Below are positions 31,403-39,360 of a DNA stretch of 39,763 nucleotides, in pieces. This stretch comes from a bacterium. GTDB taxonomy: Bacteria; JAJVIF01; JAPKYR01. Position 1 is the first letter of the stretch, and the number at the start of each line of letters is the position of its first letter. The translations under genes were made by a program, and so were the position numbers. Under the pieces are notes generated by a model that worked only from the letters and a program-made list of their open reading frames with translations, searched no databases and was not told the DNA's origin. The stretch covers positions 1 to 39,763 of the forward strand of contig JAPKYR010000186.1 in the NCBI GenBank assembly GCA_026394215.1, in the 5' to 3' direction.

Positions 31403-33493
31403 ATGGTTTCAAAATCAAGGTTTACAAATCTGCTGAATTTACTGATGGTGGTCCTTGCGATCGGGCTGACAATCGGCTCCGCATCGTGCTCAAAAGGCGG
31501 CGGGAATACGGTTGCCCCTCAGGTGGACTCAAACCCGTCAGTACAGAATTTTAATCTGGAAAATGGGCGGAATACCGTCGGAATTGCGACCGCATATATC
31601 AATCCCGATACGCAGGAAATCGAGATCGTCCCGGATAGGACTACCGAGATCCATATTAATATTTCCTCATTTTTAAACAGCGCGGGTTGTCCGGGCAAAC
31701 AGTGTCTGGTCCTTAAAATTACGAGCATAGACACTGTAAACCGGTGGTTTTACATAGATATGGAGCTTTACAATCCCACCACGATCGCCGCTTACGATGT
31801 CCGCATTATCGTAACAGCCCTTCCATACAACGAGACAGCCCAGCAGTACTGGAAGATAGTAAATCCCGATAGCTTCACGCCATCGTACGATTCCAACCCC
31901 CTTTGGGATGAGGAAAATGAATGGATTAATCCGTTCATCGCATTTGAGAAGGAAGACCCGGACCGGAAGTTCCAACCCGATCCTGACGGCGCCGGACCTG
32001 GCGTCTACATGGACAAGGAACAATTGATCCTCTACGTTCCCCAGGGCTCCGGAAGCGGTGCGATTACACTGATCTGGGACGTGAATTACCCCGATCATTG
32101 CAAGGATCCGTACGAAATTTCGCGATTCAGCCAATCCGGCGATCTTCCAGTCGTAAATGATGTATCTACAGCGTACGTCGAATGCATTGTCGCCGACTGG
32201 CAGGAAGACATCATGGATGTCAGCCTTTACTGCCCCGACATCATTTCGGATACAACAAACGGTTTTATCCAGATGCACGAATGGCCGACAACCGGAGTTA
32301 ACGCATGGCCTCCGGGCGATGGCGCGCCGCCTTTCGATCAGGCTGAAATTGACTTCCTGATGGAATTCATGAATTACGACCGAAGTACATTACGAAAGTA
32401 CTGGTGCAATATTACAAACGAAAATCTGGCTGAAAAGGGGATTTACGACGCCATTATCGTAGCAAAAAGCGATGACACCGATTGGACCGGCAACCCGGAC
32501 GATGAGATTTTCGATACCCTCTATCAACGCTGCCAGATCGAGGTTGACGTCAGCGGTTCAGGCGGCGATCCTACCAGCAAACTCCAGATTGTCTACGCAA
32601 GTTATGAAAACGGCGACGATTCCGACATATATACTTATTACATGCTTGATAACGTAAATGTCAGGCTTACTAACGATGGCGGACGCGGTTCCAATGAGCT
32701 CGAAGCCTGCGTAAATTCAGCCGGAACTCAGATCGCTTTTATTTCAGATTACAATAAAGATACCGGCCTGATCGGCGATTTCGAGGTCTATAAACTTATT
32801 TTGCATTATGCCGGCAATCATGTTGTTCCGGCTAGTGTCGACAATACATCTGAATGGGTTCAATTGACCTCGAATAACTATGATGATCGTCTGCCGGATT
32901 TCTCCCCCAACTCCACAATGGTCGCATACGCCGGTTTCAATTACGGGCAATCCGAAATTTATACCGTGCAGAATGTCTCAAGCTTCCCGCCTCCAAACCC
33001 ATTCAGGGTGACATATAACTACGGTGATGACAGCGCGCCTAACTATGATCGCGCCAACTCGCTTGGCACAGGCCTTTACTTCCATTCAAATCGCGGAGGC
33101 GGCGGCAATTACGATATTTTCTTCATCGATCCAACCAGCAAGGAAGGGACCAGCAATCTGCCGACCAGATTGACATGGGACACGAATTTCGACGGCTATC
33201 CGTCGTCGTCCTCCGGATTAGACCCGGCTCTCACGTGGCAGAGCGACAGGTATCAACCGGGCAATATGGATATCCTCTACACCGATTTCGATAATCCAAC
33301 GGTCAGGCTCACAGAAACGCCGGCAATGGACTTGTTCCCGTCATTTTCAAAGAATGGTGAGTGGATCACGTTCTGTTCGGATCGCAAGGACGACAACATG
33401 GACATATTCAGAATGTTTTTCGATGGCTCTAATGTCACAAGGCTGACCAAGGGTGAGTTTCCGGACATTGATCCATGCTACGGCGGCGGATAA
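31403..33493 (+). CDS. Lipoprotein: shared N-terminal domain plus TolB-like (PD40) propeller
   Basis: 696 residues from ATG 31403 (GGGAGG nine bases upstream). The signal peptide ends in SASC. The shared domain is present but more divergent: TEIHINISSFLNSAGCPGKQ then CLVL, with the Cys pair now four residues apart, followed by FYIDMELYNPTTIAAYDVR and SGAITLIWDVNYPDHCKDPY. From about residue 420 TolB/PD40 repeats appear: NSAGTQIAFISDYNKDTG, DRLPDFSPNSTMVAYAGFN, GSGLYFHSNRGG-type and LFPSFSKNGEWITFCSDRKD, with MDIFRMFFDGSNVTRLTKG at the end. The layout is the same as the frameshifted gene at 17990. It is predicted to sit on the periplasmic or outer face; no enzyme motif is seen. A strong terminator follows (33546). 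Confidence 0.88.
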   Translation: MVSKSRFTNLLNLLMVVLAIGLTIGSASCSKGGGNTVAPQVDSNPSVQNFNLENGRNTVGIATAYINPDTQEIEIVPDRTTEIHINISSFLNSAGCPGKQCLVLKITSIDTVNRWFYIDMELYNPTTIAAYDVRIIVTALPYNETAQQYWKIVNPDSFTPSYDSNPLWDEENEWINPFIAFEKEDPDRKFQPDPDGAGPGVYMDKEQLILYVPQGSGSGAITLIWDVNYPDHCKDPYEISRFSQSGDLPVVNDVSTAYVECIVADWQEDIMDVSLYCPDIISDTTNGFIQMHEWPTTGVNAWPPGDGAPPFDQAEIDFLMEFMNYDRSTLRKYWCNITNENLAEKGIYDAIIVAKSDDTDWTGNPDDEIFDTLYQRCQIEVDVSGSGGDPTSKLQIVYASYENGDDSDIYTYYMLDNVNVRLTNDGGRGSNELEACVNSAGTQIAFISDYNKDTGLIGDFEVYKLILHYAGNHVVPASVDNTSEWVQLTSNNYDDRLPDFSPNSTMVAYAGFNYGQSEIYTVQNVSSFPPPNPFRVTYNYGDDSAPNYDRANSLGTGLYFHSNRGGGGNYDIFFIDPTSKEGTSNLPTRLTWDTNFDGYPSSSSGLDPALTWQSDRYQPGNMDILYTDFDNPTVRLTETPAMDLFPSFSKNGEWITFCSDRKDDNMDIFRMFFDGSNVTRLTKGEFPDIDPCYGGG

Positions 33494-33545
33494 TTAAAAA
33501 GAGTTTAACGGTTCACTCCCTGTAATTTTCCACGAATGTCATCTG

Positions 33546-33576
33546 CCCGGATATCGATAACGATCCGGGTTTTTTT
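33546..33576 (+). terminator. Rho-independent terminator after lipoprotein 31403
   Basis: CCCGGATATCG pairs with CGATCCGGG (two-base bulge) across ATAA, followed by seven T. Confidence 0.85.
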
Positions 33577-33589
33577 CCTCACCCCATAA

Positions 33590-33615
33590 CCCCCTCTCCA
33601 TAAATGGACAGGGGG
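33590..33615. repeat. GC-rich hairpin repeat (CCCTCTCC type), imperfect copy
   Basis: CCCCCTCTCCA pairs with TGGACAGGGGG around TAAA with one C-C mismatch. It is related to 21269-21294 and likewise lies right behind a terminator. Confidence 0.6.
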
Positions 33616-33630
33616 CGAGGTATTTTACAC

Positions 33631-33659
33631 TTTCACCCTAATCCATCCCAGTGTATAAT
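33631..33659 (+). promoter_or_regulatory. Promoter for aroKB
   Basis: TTTCAC (33631-33636) and TATAAT (33654-33659) are 17 bases apart. The leader to ATG 33707 would be about 40 bases and contains GGAGG. Confidence 0.6.
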
Positions 33660-33706
33660 TTCATTCTCTGGAGCATCGGACAATTACTGGAGGAAGCAAC
33701 TGAATT

Positions 33707-35389
33707 ATGACCGGACACCTATACCTCGCTGGATTTTCAGGATCGGGCAAAACATCGGTCGGAAAAGAACTCGCACAGCGCTTGAAAGTCTGTTTCATCG
33801 ACCTTGACGATGAAATCGCAAGACGCTGCGGGAAAACACTTATCGATCTTTTCACCGAAAAATCCGAGCAGACTTTCCGCACGATAGAAATGGAATTCCT
33901 GAACGAGCTTGCCTCCAAAGTTGAAGCAGGCGATCCCGGCAGCGTCGTTGCGCTTGGCGGCGGTACTCTGATAAATCCGGCGGCGCAGGAAATTGTCCGG
34001 GATTCCGGGAAACTTGTATGGCTTCGCGCGCGGTGGAACACTATTTTTGAGCGGCTCGCGGAAGTCTCCGACCGTCCGCTTATTCAAAAAGCTGAAAAAC
34101 TTCATGAATTCATTCAATACAATCGCCCATTCTACGAAGCGCGCCTTCCGGGATATGCGCACTGCGACCTTGTCCTCGACGTCGACCACATGAGTTCGAA
34201 TGCTACCGCGACTGCGATCACGCGCATTATGGATTCCGCATGGTTCCTGACAGTCAGCTTTTTCGAACGGACTCATTCGGTTCTCTGCGACTCCGGTCTT
34301 CTTGCGAGAACCGGTCAGATGCTTTACCAACTCGGTATTCTCCCGCGCGGACAAGTATGGCTTATCACAACGGGAACTCTCGACCGCGACAACCTTCCGC
34401 TCGCCCGGATAGTCAAGGAAGACCTCGAAAGTACGCGACAGGAAGTTCGGGTGCTTAGAATTCCCGACGGCGAAGAAGCGAAATCCATGGAGGAAGTGGG
34501 GCGGATTTACGATGCCCTGCTCGGGTCGGGCACATCGCGCGACGATTTGATCATTGCCCTCGGAGGCGGGACTGTTACCGATGTGGCCGGATTTGTCGCG
34601 GCCACATATCTTCGCGGAATCGACATTGTGCAGATTCCGACGACTCTGGTTGGGATGGTCGATGCCGCTCTTGGCGGAAAAACCGCTATCAATCACGAAC
34701 GCGGGAAAAATCTTATCGGCGCGTATCATCAACCGAAAACAATTCTGATCGATCCGGTTGTCCTGAATACTTCTGCCGACGAATATTACATGGCAGGCCT
34801 CGCCGAACTCATAAAATACGGCTGCATTTCAGATAGCACCATCATCGATGAGTGCGAGGAAAACTGGGCGGATATTCTGAATCGCCCGACATGGGAGGAA
34901 GCGTGGACTCGCGAGGGATGGGAAAAACTGAAAGGAAACCCGTGGATTCTTATCGACCTGATCCGAAGGGGTCTGCAGATCAAGTCGAGGATAGTCTCTG
35001 CCGATGAACGCGAGGTTACGGGCGAACGAACGCTCCTTAATTTCGGCCACACATTCGCGCATGGGTTTGAAAACGCGAGCGGTTACACAATCCCGCACGG
35101 GCAGGCGGTGGCGCTTGGGATGCGCGCGGCTTTCAGGCTCAGCCTCGATCGCAAGCTTGTCACAAAGGACGAGGTGGCGAGGATGGATCGGCTTCTCGAT
35201 GTGCTCGCGCCGACCGAATTGATCCGCAATCTGAAAATCGACAAAACCATGCAGGCAATCCGTTACGATAAAAAGCGAACCAGGGGCGGACTTAAATTCG
35301 TCTTGCCGGTGGGTCTTGGAGTCGTCGAGATATTCGATGATGTCTCTGAGGATCAGATCAAAAAGGCGTTGGATGATCTGGTGGTGTGA
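33707..35389 (+). CDS. aroKB: Fused shikimate kinase / 3-dehydroquinate synthase
   Basis: 560 residues joining two non-consecutive steps of the shikimate pathway to chorismate. Residues 1-175 are shikimate kinase: P-loop GFSGSGKTSVGKELA, FIDLDDEIARRCGK, the FRTIEMEFL arginine, ALGGGTLI and the lid RPLI. Residues about 180-560 are dehydroquinate synthase: LIIALGGGTVTDVAGFVAA, QIPTTLVGMVDAALGGKTAI, GLAELIKYGCI with catalytic and NAD/zinc residues, ERTLLNFGHTFAHGFE and IPHGQAVALGM. Both halves have the usual length and intact motifs. An insertion of about 25 residues (NRPTWEEAWTREGWEKLKGN) sits in the helical part. It has its own promoter and no other aro gene beside it. AroK-AroB fusions are known in several phyla. 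Confidence 0.95.
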   Translation: MTGHLYLAGFSGSGKTSVGKELAQRLKVCFIDLDDEIARRCGKTLIDLFTEKSEQTFRTIEMEFLNELASKVEAGDPGSVVALGGGTLINPAAQEIVRDSGKLVWLRARWNTIFERLAEVSDRPLIQKAEKLHEFIQYNRPFYEARLPGYAHCDLVLDVDHMSSNATATAITRIMDSAWFLTVSFFERTHSVLCDSGLLARTGQMLYQLGILPRGQVWLITTGTLDRDNLPLARIVKEDLESTRQEVRVLRIPDGEEAKSMEEVGRIYDALLGSGTSRDDLIIALGGGTVTDVAGFVAATYLRGIDIVQIPTTLVGMVDAALGGKTAINHERGKNLIGAYHQPKTILIDPVVLNTSADEYYMAGLAELIKYGCISDSTIIDECEENWADILNRPTWEEAWTREGWEKLKGNPWILIDLIRRGLQIKSRIVSADEREVTGERTLLNFGHTFAHGFENASGYTIPHGQAVALGMRAAFRLSLDRKLVTKDEVARMDRLLDVLAPTELIRNLKIDKTMQAIRYDKKRTRGGLKFVLPVGLGVVEIFDDVSEDQIKKALDDLVV

Positions 35390-35431
35390 AAATTATTGTG
35401 TAGTTCGTAGCTCAGCAAATGTGTGTGGCGA

Positions 35432-35450
35432 CGACAAGCGGAGCTTGTCG
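35432..35450. repeat. Short hairpin CGACAAGC-GGA-GCTTGTCG
   Basis: A perfect 8-bp stem with a three-base loop between aroKB and broken dinD. A half copy, GCTTGTCGGCGTAGTT, recurs at 36371 after dinD, so the dinD remnant is bracketed by pieces of the same repeat. Confidence 0.6.
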
Positions 35451-35488
35451 GCGTGGTTTTAGGTAAAGCTGAGACAAGGAGGATAAGC

Positions 35489-36288
35489 ATGAAAAAAGAA
35501 ATTATCGTAAAGTTGCACAGCCAGTTCGAAGCGCTTGTGCAAATTGAGACCGAAAACAACACGGAGTTTTGGCTTGCCAGGGATCTGCAGCAAGCGCTCG
35601 GGTACAAGGAATGGCGGAACTTCAAGCTGGTCATCGAGAAGGCGATGACATCCTCTGCGAACGCGGGCTTTGACACCAAGGACCATTTTGTTGAGGTTAA
35701 CAAAATGGTCGATATCGGCTCTGGCGCCACCCGAAGGAAGAGATCGCATTCGCGCAAACATATTTTGCCATACAGACTCGAAAAATGGAACTGATAGAGG
35801 CTCGCTTGGCTGAGATAGAGCGTCTCGGGGCACGGAAGAAGTTGTCGGTATCGGAAAAGGAATTATCGGGGATCATTTTCGAGCGCCTGGGCGAGGGTCA
35901 GAGCTTCGCAAGGATTCGCAGCAAGGGAGATGAAGCGTTATTTGGCGGGCATACTACGGCTGACATGAAGGCTAGGATGAAAGTTCCTGACAGCCGTCCC
36001 CTGGCTGATTTTCTGCCGACTATAACAATCAAGGCAAAGGATTTAGCGAACGAGATCACAAATTTCAATATTAAAAGAGACGATCTCCGAACCGAATACA
36101 GCATCACCGATGAGCATATTAAAAGCAGCAAGGGCGTCAGGAGAGCTTTGACCGACAGCGGGATTAAACCGGAAGCCCTGCCTGCGGACGAGGATATCAA
36201 GAAATTGGAGAGGCGGCTCGAATCGGAGCAGAAAAAGCTTCCTAAAACGGTTGATAAATTAGAGCTTCATGAAGAAGGAAACGAATAA
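35489..36288 (+). pseudogene. dinD: DNA-damage-inducible protein D (DinD), broken by an internal frameshifting deletion
   Basis: A perfect ribosome site (AGGAGG) precedes ATG 35489. The first frame encodes the DinD N-terminus (FWLARDLQQALGYKEWRNF, KLVIEKAM, DHFVEVNKMVDIGSGA) but then leaves frame near 35730. The rest lies in another frame from about 35737: EEIAFAQTYFAIQTRKMELI, then DEALFGGHTTADMKARM and EELRTEY-like ITDEHIKSSKGVRRAL. Roughly 15-25 residues that normally lie between GSxAxR and EIIALGQTYFAVQTR (containing the DYxLSRYACYLI element) are missing. It is therefore not only a frameshift but a deletion whose length is not a multiple of three. In E. coli dinD is LexA-controlled; no LexA box is seen here. 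Half repeats flank the gene. Confidence 0.8.
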
Positions 36289-36294
36289 GGTAAT

Positions 36295-36365
36295 TAGCCC
36301 GGTAATTCATTGGCTGGGAAATTAAGATATAAACAAAAAACCCGGCGGATGAGTCGCCGGGCTAC
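36295..36365. repeat. Double-hairpin REP element, copy A
   Basis: It begins TAGCCCGG and ends CCGGGCTAC. Hairpin 1 is weak here (CCCGG ... CTGGG). An AT-rich linker (AAATTAAGATATAAAC, then A-run) leads to hairpin 2, CCCGGCG-GATGAG-TCGCCGGG. Copies B, C and D lie at 37394, 37683 and 39254. Confidence 0.8.
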
Positions 36366-36469
36366 TTACTGCTTGTCGGCGTAGTTCAAAACAAAGGCGA
36401 AGCATAACAAATCCCGGTGACCGTTCGCTGGGAAATGCGGCTCTCTTCTCTTGCAAGGTGGTTACCATA

Positions 36470-37369
36470 ATGAATAATGACTTCTACTTGGTTTGTTCTG
36501 AAGCCCCACTTTTTTCCCCTCGTAAATGTCGTATACGCAGACGTCTTTTTAGTCAACATGGTGTAGGTCACGCACTTGTTGAATTAGACCCTCCTCTACT
36601 AGGCAATGTTATGGGGATTGGTGATGACATCACACATCTGGTTATGGAGCCACACGGACCATTGAGCATGTTTCTTCCCCGCTTTCTTTGGCGATGGCCA
36701 TTTGAAGTTCATTATTCTGGTATTCGAATATCCGAGATACCGTGGATTGGGTATTTCAATTCAGGCACTACTATTGGAGGCAATATTGGCCTTCTGTACC
36801 CCAGCGAAACAGAAGCTCTCGATAAAGCATGGAATACTATGGTGGCGGAGGATGGAGGCACGATACAGCTGATTATGGATCGTTCAGATATTTTAGAAAT
36901 CAAGACATCCTATCGAACATTCAAAATAGAGAGGATGGATTCAATCGAAAAAGTCCCATTTGACAAGCGCAGGAAAAACCTCCTCAAGCGGATAACTCAT
37001 GAATTTCCCAATTCGTATTTGCGATTTGTTCGTGACCCAGTTAGTGACGGGCTTAAAGGCAACTGGATCTCCGCGGACGGATTTTGGCAAATTCCAACCG
37101 GAGTAGATGTTGAGGAATTATATAGCTGGTTGGCCGAAGGATGTTGGTTTCTTTATGTTCCTAGAGGGGGAACCGTTGCCTTAAACAATGAGGACTTACA
37201 GAGCCTTGAGTTGTGTGTTCATGTCAAAATTATGAAGGATTTGAAAACCATTCTTCTCTTAAGCTCATCGGTTGGCAATAAGGAGTGGACTATTTCAACT
37301 GACTGGCGAATAAGATATAAAGAAATTTTCGATGAATCTCCCAAACATCTTGATTACCTTTCCCTTTGA
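36470..37369 (+). CDS. Protein of unknown function (299 aa), AT-rich
   Basis: Not recognised. ATG 36470 is chosen because AGGTGG stands eight bases upstream; a GTG at 36458 would add four residues. No signal peptide or membrane helix is seen. Features include GVGHALVELDPPLLGNVMG, GDDITHLVMEPHGPLSMF, a Trp-rich segment (RFLWRWPFEVHYSGIRI), a basic middle (FDKRRKNLLKRITHEFPN) and a beta-rich end (WTISTDWRIRYKEIFDE). The MEPHGP and IGYFNSG segments look like strands of a small enzyme or an immunity-type fold, but nothing is conclusive. Codon use is AT-rich compared with aroKB. It stands alone between two REP copies (A and B), so it may be a mobile passenger. Confidence 0.65.
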   Translation: MNNDFYLVCSEAPLFSPRKCRIRRRLFSQHGVGHALVELDPPLLGNVMGIGDDITHLVMEPHGPLSMFLPRFLWRWPFEVHYSGIRISEIPWIGYFNSGTTIGGNIGLLYPSETEALDKAWNTMVAEDGGTIQLIMDRSDILEIKTSYRTFKIERMDSIEKVPFDKRRKNLLKRITHEFPNSYLRFVRDPVSDGLKGNWISADGFWQIPTGVDVEELYSWLAEGCWFLYVPRGGTVALNNEDLQSLELCVHVKIMKDLKTILLLSSSVGNKEWTISTDWRIRYKEIFDESPKHLDYLSL

Positions 37370-37393
37370 GTATGTCCATTGTAGTCCAGTTTC

Positions 37394-37458
37394 GTAACCC
37401 GGCTGCCGGGAATGTTGATTAATAAACAAAAAGCCCGGCAAATGAATTGCCGGGCTAC
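37394..37458. repeat. Double-hairpin REP element, copy B
   Basis: Hairpin 1 is short (CCCGGC-T-GCCGGG). The linker contains TTAATAAACAAAAA. Hairpin 2 is CCCGGCAA-ATGAA-TTGCCGGG, ending GGGCTAC. The AA/TT pair replaces the G/C pairs of copies A and D while keeping the stem. It stands directly beside the duplicated pnp tail (37493). Confidence 0.85.
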
Positions 37459-37492
37459 ATAATTCCTTAATTTTTATCACACCGATTTTTCT

Positions 37493-37672
37493 CTACCGAT
37501 CTCTTCTATCCCGTCCGCCACCGCCACCGGGTCGTCGGTCACGGTCTCCGCCTCGTCCCCCACCGCCGCCACCTGGACGTCGGTCTCTGTCGCGGCTTCC
37601 CCCGCCATCACGATCTCTCGGAGGTCTTGAATCTCTGTCTCGGTCCCTGTCTCTTGGCGGTCTGTCGGGCAT
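37493..37672 (-). pseudogene. Duplicated 3' end of pnp (Arg/Gly/Asp-rich tail only)
   Basis: On the minus strand this 59-codon frame reads MPDRPPRDRDRDRDSRPPRD followed by RDGGGSRDRDRRPGGGGG and RDRRDR, nearly the same as the tail of the pnp gene at 39361-39549. The copies agree from the ATG of MPDRP, internal to pnp, to the stop codons. Outside this the sequences differ, apart from a REP element placed just beyond the stop in both (B here, D there). No promoter, ribosome site or S1 domain precedes it, so it is a duplicated fragment, not a gene. Confidence 0.8.
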
Positions 37673-37682
37673 ATTTTTCAGT

Positions 37683-37757
37683 GTAGCAGCCCGGCGATCC
37701 ATTCGCCGGGAAATTAATATATAAATAAAAAACCCAGCGAATGGGTCGCCGGGCTAC
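37683..37757. repeat. Double-hairpin REP element, copy C
   Basis: Hairpin 1 is CCCGGCGA-TCCAT-TCGCCGGG. The linker is AAATTAATATATAAAT plus an A-run. Hairpin 2 is CCCAGCGAATGGGTCGCCGGG with one broken pair, ending GGGCTAC at 37757. The stop codon of the membrane protein gene begins at the very next base (37758-37760). Confidence 0.85.
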
Positions 37758-39212
37758 CTACTGTGTATCCTTACGCTTGAAAAGCCAAAGATCACGGACA
37801 TTGTATGCCAACGTGTAGTCCCTGGTGAAGCTCGGGGACCGTAAGAGCACACGACAATATAAAAACCGGCTTTTCAATCCGTCCTCGGAAATTTCCCCTA
37901 AGAGCAGGATGTATCGAGGTCTCCTGGCTAAAACATATGACTCGTCGAACTTGTAGTGGATCTTGCCCGGTAGACGGGCTATGTGTTTGTCCATAAGACC
38001 GAAACAGTCAACGAGTCTAACCTGACCCACGTAAGGAATAAGCCCTGCTTCACCTGTCGCCAGATAGTCCTCTCTTGATGCGTTTCTTAGCAGCCATTCC
38101 CCCATCTGAAGATAATGCGAATACACAGGGGATTCCCAGGAGAGTCTCTCCCACACCCAGGGGCTTATCCCAAATTGTGCGTGGATGCGCTGGGCGGCAG
38201 GGAACCCTCCGATGATCATCAGCGGGAAGACAATAAAAAGAATTACATAGCGTGATCTAAACAATCTGGCAAAGCGGTCAAGACCATCCGCGATCACCCA
38301 TGCAATAAGTGGAGCTACATGAATCAGAAATCTCGCTGCCGGCATCCAATCGCCACCCGAAGCGACAATGAAAACAGTGTATGCTCCGAGCAGGATGAGA
38401 GAGATTTGCCTCCCAGGACGTCGCCCGGCGATTAGTCCTGTGAGTAACAGGGGAACCATTGAAAATAACATAGTGAACCAGGCAATAGAGACAAACAGAT
38501 ATTGTGCACCACCGACAATGTCCAGAGATGACGCCTTGGCGTAGTATGTATTCGGGAGGAGGTCCCCGAAAAATGATAGCCGAAACAGCAAGTACGCGAT
38601 GAATGGACCCGCGGCCAGCAGAAAGTCACGGACGATGAATGGTGATCGATTCTTTTTTAAATATCGTCTCCATATAAAATAAAACGGCAGAAGGAAGGGC
38701 ATCTCCGGACGAGTAACTGCGATCAGCCCCATTGCAAGGGGGCTGATCCAGGAGACGGCTCCTGCGACCTCCCCGTAGAGCAAGAGAGCAAACAGTAAAG
38801 AACTAAATGAAGTTTCAAGCCCTCCAACGCTCCACACCCAAAAGCAAGGGTTCAGAGCGAGGAAGATCGATGCGAAGGGCAGTCTGTCAGGTATTGCGCG
38901 ACGCTCAGCAAAATAAACGAGGAGTACAGTGCCGGCAGCGGCAAGAATCCCAAGGGCTTTCGCGATCCACAGCATGGCAAGCGGATGCTGACCCTTGAGC
39001 ACAAGACTGAACAGGGTCATAATAAGAACCCAGGTAGGATTGGAGTAACCTTCCACTCGCTCGCCCGGATTGTACACGGGACCTTCCCCGAGGGCGATAT
39101 TGTCTGCGTATCGGAAAGTTATGAAGGGGTCGTCAAGGTTGAAATTGATGAAGATCGTAGCTCCAATCAGGAGAGCGAAAAGCAAAGCCATTAGAGCAAG
39201 ACGACTGTACAT
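37758..39212 (-). CDS. GT-C-type integral membrane glycosyltransferase (AftB/ZomB-like)
   Basis: 484 residues with about ten transmembrane helices. The first loop carries NFNLDDPFITFRYADNIALG and VYNPGERVEGYSNPTWVL, the DD-x-F-I-[ST]-x-RYA and GERVEGY-[ST]-N hallmarks of a GT-C-like family that includes mycobacterial AftB and bacterial ZomB. The Asp pair is the likely catalytic or metal site facing the periplasm. The C-terminal soluble part has LATGEAGLIPYVGQVRLVDC followed by FGLMDKHIA, as in the family. It would move a sugar from a polyprenyl-phosphate donor onto an unknown acceptor. TACAAT lies only about eight bases before ATG 39212 with no ribosome site, so the mRNA may be nearly leaderless. 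It is flanked on both sides by REP plus pnp-tail copies, a sign of insertion. Confidence 0.85.
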   Translation of the reverse strand: MYSRLALMALLFALLIGATIFINFNLDDPFITFRYADNIALGEGPVYNPGERVEGYSNPTWVLIMTLFSLVLKGQHPLAMLWIAKALGILAAAGTVLLVYFAERRAIPDRLPFASIFLALNPCFWVWSVGGLETSFSSLLFALLLYGEVAGAVSWISPLAMGLIAVTRPEMPFLLPFYFIWRRYLKKNRSPFIVRDFLLAAGPFIAYLLFRLSFFGDLLPNTYYAKASSLDIVGGAQYLFVSIAWFTMLFSMVPLLLTGLIAGRRPGRQISLILLGAYTVFIVASGGDWMPAARFLIHVAPLIAWVIADGLDRFARLFRSRYVILFIVFPLMIIGGFPAAQRIHAQFGISPWVWERLSWESPVYSHYLQMGEWLLRNASREDYLATGEAGLIPYVGQVRLVDCFGLMDKHIARLPGKIHYKFDESYVLARRPRYILLLGEISEDGLKSRFLYCRVLLRSPSFTRDYTLAYNVRDLWLFKRKDTQ

Positions 39213-39253
39213 AATGCGTGATTGTAGTCGATAACGCGCTGAAAAAGAAGTAT

Positions 39254-39326
39254 GTAGCCCGGCATCACCGATGCCGGGATTTTAATAAATATATCAACAA
39301 ACCCGGCGAATGGATCGCCGGGCTAC
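39254..39326. repeat. Double-hairpin REP element, copy D
   Basis: Hairpin 1 is CCCGGCATC-ACC-GATGCCGGG. The linker contains TTTTAATAAATATATC. Hairpin 2 is CCCGGCGA-ATGGA-TCGCCGGG. It starts GTAGCCCGGC and ends GCCGGGCTAC, so the two ends are inverted repeats. It lies between pnp and the membrane protein gene. Confidence 0.85.
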
Positions 39327-39360
39327 ATAATCTCTAAATTAAAATCCCCCCCGATATTTT

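Noticed and set aside
33737-34732. 331-codon minus-strand frame
   Set aside because: Shadow of aroKB; no start signal or motif.
36295-39326. CRISPR array made of CCCGGC repeats
   Set aside because: The repeats are hairpins of irregular spacing with genes between them, no uniform spacers and no cas genes.
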